The notes below the pieces were generated by a model. It did no database searches and was not told the DNA's origin. It saw only the letters and a list, made by a program, of their open reading frames with translations. A program made the position numbers and the translations under genes. This document shows, piece by piece, positions 60,310 through 64,000 of a stretch of DNA of 64,000 bases. This stretch comes from Gracilibacillus lacisalsi DSM 19029. Its GTDB lineage: Bacteria; Bacillota; Bacilli; Bacillales; Amphibacillaceae. The DNA lies in the NCBI RefSeq assembly GCF_000377765.1, contig NZ_KB898675.1:1-64000 (forward strand), written 5' to 3'. How positions within the stretch are numbered: position 1 is the first letter of the stretch; each line of letters begins with the position of its first letter.

Positions 60310-60729
60310 TTAAAGGTTTGTTGATATTTGAGAGGCAAGATCAGCTAAATCGTATTGATCTTCATGTGTGATCCAATTAGGCTTAAAGCCATCTGATTCA
60401 TCATAACGAGGGATGAGATGTATATGTAAATGGAACACAGATTGGCCAGCCGCTTCCTCGTTATTATTTAGTATATTTATTCCTGCAGGTTGAAATGTTT
60501 CTTTTAAGGCATTTGTAATTTGCGGTATACGTGCAAACAGTTTTGCAGCGATCGTCTCATCTGTTTCATATATGTTTTTAGTATGTTGTTTAGGTATGAC
60601 TAACGTATGCCCTTTCGTCACTTGACTAATGTCAAGGAATGCGTAAACATCTGCGTCCTCATAGACTTTTGCCGAAGGGATGTCACCTGCTACAATTTTG
60701 CAAAAAATACAATCATCATGCGTTTCCAT
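60310..60729 (-). CDS. hit: HIT-family protein (Hit)
   Basis: 139 residues. Zinc site CIFCKI near the N-terminus, and the histidine triad HLHIHLIPRY (~98-107) with catalytic middle His. It hydrolyses or transfers nucleotides (AMP-lysine, Ap4A-type activity in the family). Divergent from ecsA as in B. subtilis, where hit adjoins ecsABC. ATG 60729 follows GAAGGAGCGAACG. Confidence 0.93.
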   Translation of the reverse strand: METHDDCIFCKIVAGDIPSAKVYEDADVYAFLDISQVTKGHTLVIPKQHTKNIYETDETIAAKLFARIPQITNALKETFQPAGINILNNNEEAAGQSVFHLHIHLIPRYDESDGFKPNWITHEDQYDLADLASQISTNL

Positions 60730-60887
60730 ATCGTTCGCTCCTTCAATTTACAAGTCTTTTCCTCATTATGCAATAACCTTATACGATGTGTCTAGATCTT
60801 TAGCACTAAAATCAAGAATGTTTTCAATGCTATATTCTTTCTTCATATTATACATTATTTTCATGATTCTTTAAAATGCTAAGGGGT

Positions 60888-60940
60888 AAAAAAAAGCAGG
60901 AATGCTACAAAACGACATATCGTTTCATAGCACATCCTGC
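60888..60940 (-). terminator. Strong minus-strand terminator behind a 31-codon ORF
   Basis: Stem GCAGGA / TCCTGC (60896-60901 and 60935-60940) extended by TGCTA/TAGCA and AAACGA/TCGTTT, a long nearly continuous hairpin. On the minus strand it is followed by eight T. No annotated minus-strand gene other than the ORF at 60962-61057 could use it. Confidence 0.88.
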
Positions 60941-60961
60941 ATGAAGGGGAGAAATTTTACT

Positions 60962-61057
60962 TTAACCTTGAACCGGGGAAGATTCTTTCGGATAAAGTAC
61001 GTGATAATCAAATTTAGAAACAATGATTTTCAATTGTTGAAAGGATCGATATAACAC
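60962..61057 (-). CDS. Possible 31-residue peptide or small RNA between hit and ecsA
   Basis: GTG 61057 with GGAAGGGGGAAAG upstream opens MLYRSFQQLKIIVSKFDYHV (first residue GTG), then LYPKESSPVQG, stop TAA 60962-60964. The peptide is slightly basic and partly hydrophobic. A terminator with eight T follows 22 nt later. A weak promoter (TTGTAT, 16 bp, TACAAG, about 61083-61110 on the minus strand) lies just upstream. The compact promoter-site-ORF-terminator unit supports a real transcript. Whether the peptide or the RNA is the product is open. Confidence 0.5.
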   Translation of the reverse strand: MLYRSFQQLKIIVSKFDYHVLYPKESSPVQG

Positions 61058-61098
61058 TTTTTCTTTCCCCCTTCCTTCATAGCTTGTACCGAATTTTT

Positions 61099-61127
61099 TT
61101 CTTTATACAAATAAAATTTGGTATAAT
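61099..61127 (+). promoter_or_regulatory. ecsA promoter with extended -10 and overlapping inverted repeat
   Basis: TATAAT (61122-61127) preceded by TGG gives an extended -10; the -35 (TTCTTT, ~61099-61104) is weak. TACCGAATTT (61088-61097) and AAATTTGGTA (61115-61124) form an inverted repeat that spans both this promoter and the divergent one of the small ORF, a likely site for shared control. Confidence 0.5.
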
Positions 61128-61181
61128 GATTAGGAAATGGAAATACGTATAAGCAAGTGAAAAAGAAAGGACGTTGAATAG

Positions 61182-61928
61182 ATGGAGCCTTTATTACATA
61201 TTAGAGATCTTGAAGGTGGTTACACACATAAAAATGTACTGCATGGTATTTCATTTGATGTGAAGCCGAATGAAATTGTTGGATTGATCGGATTAAATGG
61301 TGCTGGAAAAAGTACGACGATTAAGCATGTAATTGGCTTAATGCAAGCTAAAAAAGGAACTGTCTCGATTAAAGGAAAGACATTTCAAGAGGCACCAGAA
61401 AGCTATAGACAACATTTTTCTTATATTCCGGAAATGCCTGTTTTGTATGATGAATTAACATTAGAAGAGCACTTGCGTTTAACTGCTATGGCATATGATA
61501 TACCTGAAGAGGTTTATCAGGCACGTGTCACACCTTTGTTAAAAGAGTTTCGATTAGACAAGAAGTTGAAATTGTTTCCGATTCATTTTTCTAAAGGGAT
61601 GAGACAGAAGGTGATGATTATGTGTGCATTTCTGGTTGAGCCTGATTTATATATTGTGGACGAGCCTTTTGTCGGATTAGATCCACTTGGGATTCAATCC
61701 TATCTACAATTAATGAATCAGATGAAAGAGCAAGGTGCTGGTGTATTAATGTCAACACATATTTTAGCAACAGCAGAGCGATACTGTGACCGTTTTGTTA
61801 TTTTACATGATGGAACCATTCGGGCAAAAGGGACGTTGGAGGAATTAAGAAAGTCCTTTGACCGTCCACAAGCTACGTTAGATGACCTGTATATTCAATT
61901 AACGAAAGAAGCCGATCAATATGCTTAA
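61182..61928 (+). CDS. ecsA: ABC transporter ATP-binding protein EcsA
   Basis: 248 residues. Walker A GLNGAGKST (~38-46), Q-loop region YIPEMPVLYDELT, signature HFSKGMRQK, Walker B LYIVDEPFVGLD, H-loop STHILATAERYCD. Ecs affects intramembrane proteolysis by RasP, protein secretion and competence in B. subtilis. It overlaps ecsB by 8 bp. ATG 61182 follows AAAGAAAGGACG. Confidence 0.94.
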   Translation: MEPLLHIRDLEGGYTHKNVLHGISFDVKPNEIVGLIGLNGAGKSTTIKHVIGLMQAKKGTVSIKGKTFQEAPESYRQHFSYIPEMPVLYDELTLEEHLRLTAMAYDIPEEVYQARVTPLLKEFRLDKKLKLFPIHFSKGMRQKVMIMCAFLVEPDLYIVDEPFVGLDPLGIQSYLQLMNQMKEQGAGVLMSTHILATAERYCDRFVILHDGTIRAKGTLEELRKSFDRPQATLDDLYIQLTKEADQYA

Positions 61929-63138
61929 TTCCCATCGGTTATTTGTTGAACGTTTGTCTGCACATATGAAGGAATTAAGCAGATATTTGCGTTATATACT
62001 GACAGGACATCTTGCGATTGCCATGGTGTTTATTGTCGGCGCAATGTCTGTATATTATCAGCAGTTTTTAGAAGATATTCCTGATTACTTTCCGTCTACT
62101 TTGGTGATTGCGGTTGTACTAGGTGTGGTTACGGCACACAGTCCGATTCAAACATTGTTAAAGAGGGCAGATATCGTCTTTTTGATTCCAGCAGAATCAC
62201 AACTATCAGGATACTTCATTAGAGCTTTAATCTACAGTTTTGTGACACAGCTTTATTTATTTGTATTAGCAATCGCTGCTGTTGCACCGTTATATATGAC
62301 TGTTTTTCCAGAGAACTCGTCATTCGGTTTATTGTTTGTGGTATTGTTGGTGATAAAAGTTTGGAGTTTAGCAGCAAATTGGTGGATGCTACGTGTTCGG
62401 GATAAGAATACTAGAAGGATGGACAAGGTCGTAAGGTTTGCTTTAATTATAACGTTAGTGTATTTCTTTCTAGTGCAAGAAATGATCTTTTTAGCGATCA
62501 TTACTGCTTTACTTATCGTTCTTTTTGTTACGAACTATCAGACAGCTAGAAAACAGCGTGCATTAAATTGGGATTTGTTAATTGAAAGTGATTATATGCG
62601 AATGCGTTCCTTTTACAGATTGGCCAATATGTTTACGGAAGTGCCCCATATGGAAACACCAGTAAAAAAGCGTCACTGGCTTGCCCGCTTGTTAACCGGT
62701 TCGATCCCTTTCCAACAGAAGCAGGCATATCCTTATTTGTACCGCTTAACAACGGTTAGAAGTGGAGAATATTTAGGTATCTATGTAAGGTTGCTTGTTA
62801 TTGGCGGTTTACTGATTTATTTCGTTCCCAATTCATGGCTAAAGCTTGTTTTTGCTTTGTTATTTATGTATATGATCTTTTTACAGGTGATTCCGTTATG
62901 GAAGCACCATGCAACATTAGTATGGTTAGATCTGTATCCAATTGGAATTAGTGAACGAAAGCAAGCTTTTATTAAATGGATGCAGCAGCTAATGATATTC
63001 GCAGGTGTATTATTTGTCCTATTGCTTATCGTGATAGGGGAATGGTTGATGGCTACTATCATGGCGGTGTCTGTTGTATTATTTATTGGAATGGTTGTTC
63101 CTAACTATTTAGATAAGAAGATAGCTCAAGAAAAGTAA
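61921..63138 (+). CDS. ecsB: ABC transporter permease EcsB
   Basis: 405 residues, ~10 membrane segments with a cytoplasmic loop (~200-270: NWDLLIESDYMRMRSFYRLANMFTEVPHM, read in parts) characteristic of EcsB. Translationally coupled to ecsA. The third B. subtilis gene, ecsC, does not follow. A terminator and a comQ-like gene are found instead. No competing start is better than ATG 61921, which lies inside the ecsA 3' end. Confidence 0.93.
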   Translation: MLNSHRLFVERLSAHMKELSRYLRYILTGHLAIAMVFIVGAMSVYYQQFLEDIPDYFPSTLVIAVVLGVVTAHSPIQTLLKRADIVFLIPAESQLSGYFIRALIYSFVTQLYLFVLAIAAVAPLYMTVFPENSSFGLLFVVLLVIKVWSLAANWWMLRVRDKNTRRMDKVVRFALIITLVYFFLVQEMIFLAIITALLIVLFVTNYQTARKQRALNWDLLIESDYMRMRSFYRLANMFTEVPHMETPVKKRHWLARLLTGSIPFQQKQAYPYLYRLTTVRSGEYLGIYVRLLVIGGLLIYFVPNSWLKLVFALLFMYMIFLQVIPLWKHHATLVWLDLYPIGISERKQAFIKWMQQLMIFAGVLFVLLLIVIGEWLMATIMAVSVVLFIGMVVPNYLDKKIAQEK

Positions 63139-63148
63139 ACAACTAATC

Positions 63149-63186
63149 AAACACTTCATAGGTCTAACTTATGGAGTGTTTTTTAT
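63149..63186 (+). terminator. Terminator of ecsAB
   Basis: AAACACTTCATA / TATGGAGTGTTT (63149-63160, 63170-63181, one wobble), then T-run. Confidence 0.87.
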
Positions 63187-63275
63187 CGACTGAAGAATAT
63201 CAGCTTTGAATTGTTCCCGCTTTGCTTTATCGTTTATCACTTCATCAGCATCATCTATTTCATCCCCTTTAAATA
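63169..63275 (-). pseudogene. Possible C-terminal gene remnant downstream of ecsB
   Basis: On the minus strand, after a stop near 63280, about 35 codons read KGDEIDDADEVINDKAKREQ, then FKADILQSIKNTP, ending at TAA 63169-63171. The composition (Asp/Glu/Lys, helical) is protein-like against the very AT-rich surroundings. There is no start with a ribosome site, and it runs into the ecsB terminator. It may be the tail of a lost gene. I cannot name the family. Confidence 0.25.
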
Positions 63276-63593
63276 GATTTTAATGAAAAGAAATAAATTT
63301 TACCACTACCTAATCCATCTGTAGTCACAAATGTAAAATATTTATCACAAATATTAACCGATAAAATTAGGAAGTTATCTACATTATCATGACGTGTAAA
63401 GAAATTATTATCACAGAAATTTGATTTTATGGCTAATAATAAGAAGAAAATTATTAATGTACAATTTACTATTTTACATCTCTAGTTTGGCTACTAAAAT
63501 AAATTAGAAGAAATATGACAATTAATTGTAGAAAAATTATCCAATATCATATATACTAAATATAGTAAAATAAGACTATGTGGGTGTATGTAA
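63187..63593. other. AT-rich gene-free leader region of comQ
   Basis: Apart from the possible remnant at its left end, this ~400-bp stretch is very AT-rich with no supported gene (no degQ-like frame found). It contains an inverted repeat AATATTT / AAATATT (63337-63355) and a weak promoter candidate TTGTAG-N18-TATATA (63526-63555) about 40 bp before the comQ start. Confidence 0.4.
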
Positions 63594-64000
63594 TTGAATA
63601 GGCATGTGTTTGAGGAAATGAAATCACATATAAATAACTATCTTAACAATAGTGCGATGAAATCTATTGTATTCGAATTTGTCAACTATAAACACAAAAC
63701 TGAAGGGTTTATGTTTTATGAACTAGTTATTTTTCACTATAAATACTTTGGTGGAAAAAGGATAGATATCTACTCAGTTGCAGCAGCGATTGAATTATTG
63801 GTACTGGTCGCTGATATATATGATGATTTAGAAGATAGGGATAATCACCAAGCAACTTGGATGCAATATCCTTCATCGATTGTGTTAAATATTACTTCCG
63901 GATTATTGGTATTGATTAAAAATATATTAGACGATGTCTTTGAAGATAGATCATTAAGTGAAATGAATCAATTATTCTATTCAACCGTACAAAAAATAAT
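63594..64000 (+). CDS. comQ: ComQ-like isoprenyl transferase, 5' part (runs off the window)
   Basis: First ~135 residues of a trans-isoprenyl diphosphate synthase-fold protein. An aspartate-rich motif is at 77-81 in ADIYDDLEDRDN, the same region as the first DDxxD motif of ComQ. The short protein start, helical MNRHVFEEMKSHINNYL and VAAAIELLVLVADIYDDLED are ComQ-like rather than HepT/IspA-like. ComQ modifies and processes the ComX pheromone on a Trp residue. comX and comP/comA should follow beyond the edge. The start is TTG 63594 with weak GGGTG; ATG 63618 is an alternative. Confidence 0.7.
   Translation, partial: MNRHVFEEMKSHINNYLNNSAMKSIVFEFVNYKHKTEGFMFYELVIFHYKYFGGKRIDIYSVAAAIELLVLVADIYDDLEDRDNHQATWMQYPSSIVLNITSGLLVLIKNILDDVFEDRSLSEMNQLFYSTVQKI

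Overview
The window is chromosomal DNA of a low-GC, endospore-forming Gram-positive bacterium of the family Bacillaceae. Evidence for this: an alpha/beta-type small acid-soluble spore protein, SpoVR, the coat protease YabG, a YjcZ-type tiny spore protein, a YheC/YheD coat-associated protein, an aa3 quinol oxidase, and gene order over the last 22 kb that matches the Bacillus subtilis yheD-yheA / yhaQ-yhaH / hit / ecsAB region. Long acidic stretches in exported lipoproteins and a PutP/OpuE-type symporter suggest a halotolerant relative (Gracilibacillus- or Oceanobacillus-like). This is inferred from protein character only. No rRNA, tRNA, IS transposase, prophage or CRISPR array was seen.

Layout. 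1-2.4 kb: a Cys-rich Ig-repeat surface protein broken by an in-frame TAG, and a wrecked YraA/PfpI gene. 2.6-6.1 kb: yrrT-luxS-mccA-mccB, a methionine-to-cysteine recycling operon with luxS where B. subtilis has mtnN. 6.1-13 kb: lipoprotein, M20 dipeptidase, inactive-looking rhodanese, an OmpR-type two-component system, a chemoreceptor remnant, and spoVR with a good sigma-E promoter. 13-18.6 kb: small proteins, then czcD-czrA, chrA and a DUF389 protein. 18.7-25 kb: a second two-component system divergent from qoxABCD. 25-34 kb: HAD hydrolase, a DoxX-like membrane protein, DegV, a PLP lyase, YueD-like SDR, Map, AzlCD, a GNAT and a CDF transporter. 34.5-42 kb: IDEAL protein, VanY-type carboxypeptidase, yabG, fumC, SASP, msmX with a cre site, and a PucR-type regulator. 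42-61 kb: yheC/D, yheB, yheA, yhaQP, putP with a 35-residue membrane-peptide gene, yhaO-yhaN, several GNATs, DedA, a YhaM-family nuclease, prsA, a DUF3267 protein, yhaH and hit. 61-64 kb: ecsAB, then the 5' part of a comQ-like isoprenyl transferase that runs off the edge.

The most unusual material is intergenic. Three loci (12.99-13.31, 14.51-14.88 and 27.95-28.38 kb) each hold two oppositely oriented ~130-bp units. These fold into nested hairpins whose stem sequences differ between copies while base pairing is kept, which is covariation typical of a selected structure. Two further loci, directly behind the qoxD and yhaP terminators, carry arrays of a GTTGATAG motif spaced 20-21 bp, about two helical turns. 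Other short dispersed repeats occur at 6.1, 33.3, 36.2 and 59.7 kb. Several genes too short for routine calling are supported by strong ribosome binding sites, matched promoters or terminators (30593, 47827, 55852, 58645, 60962).
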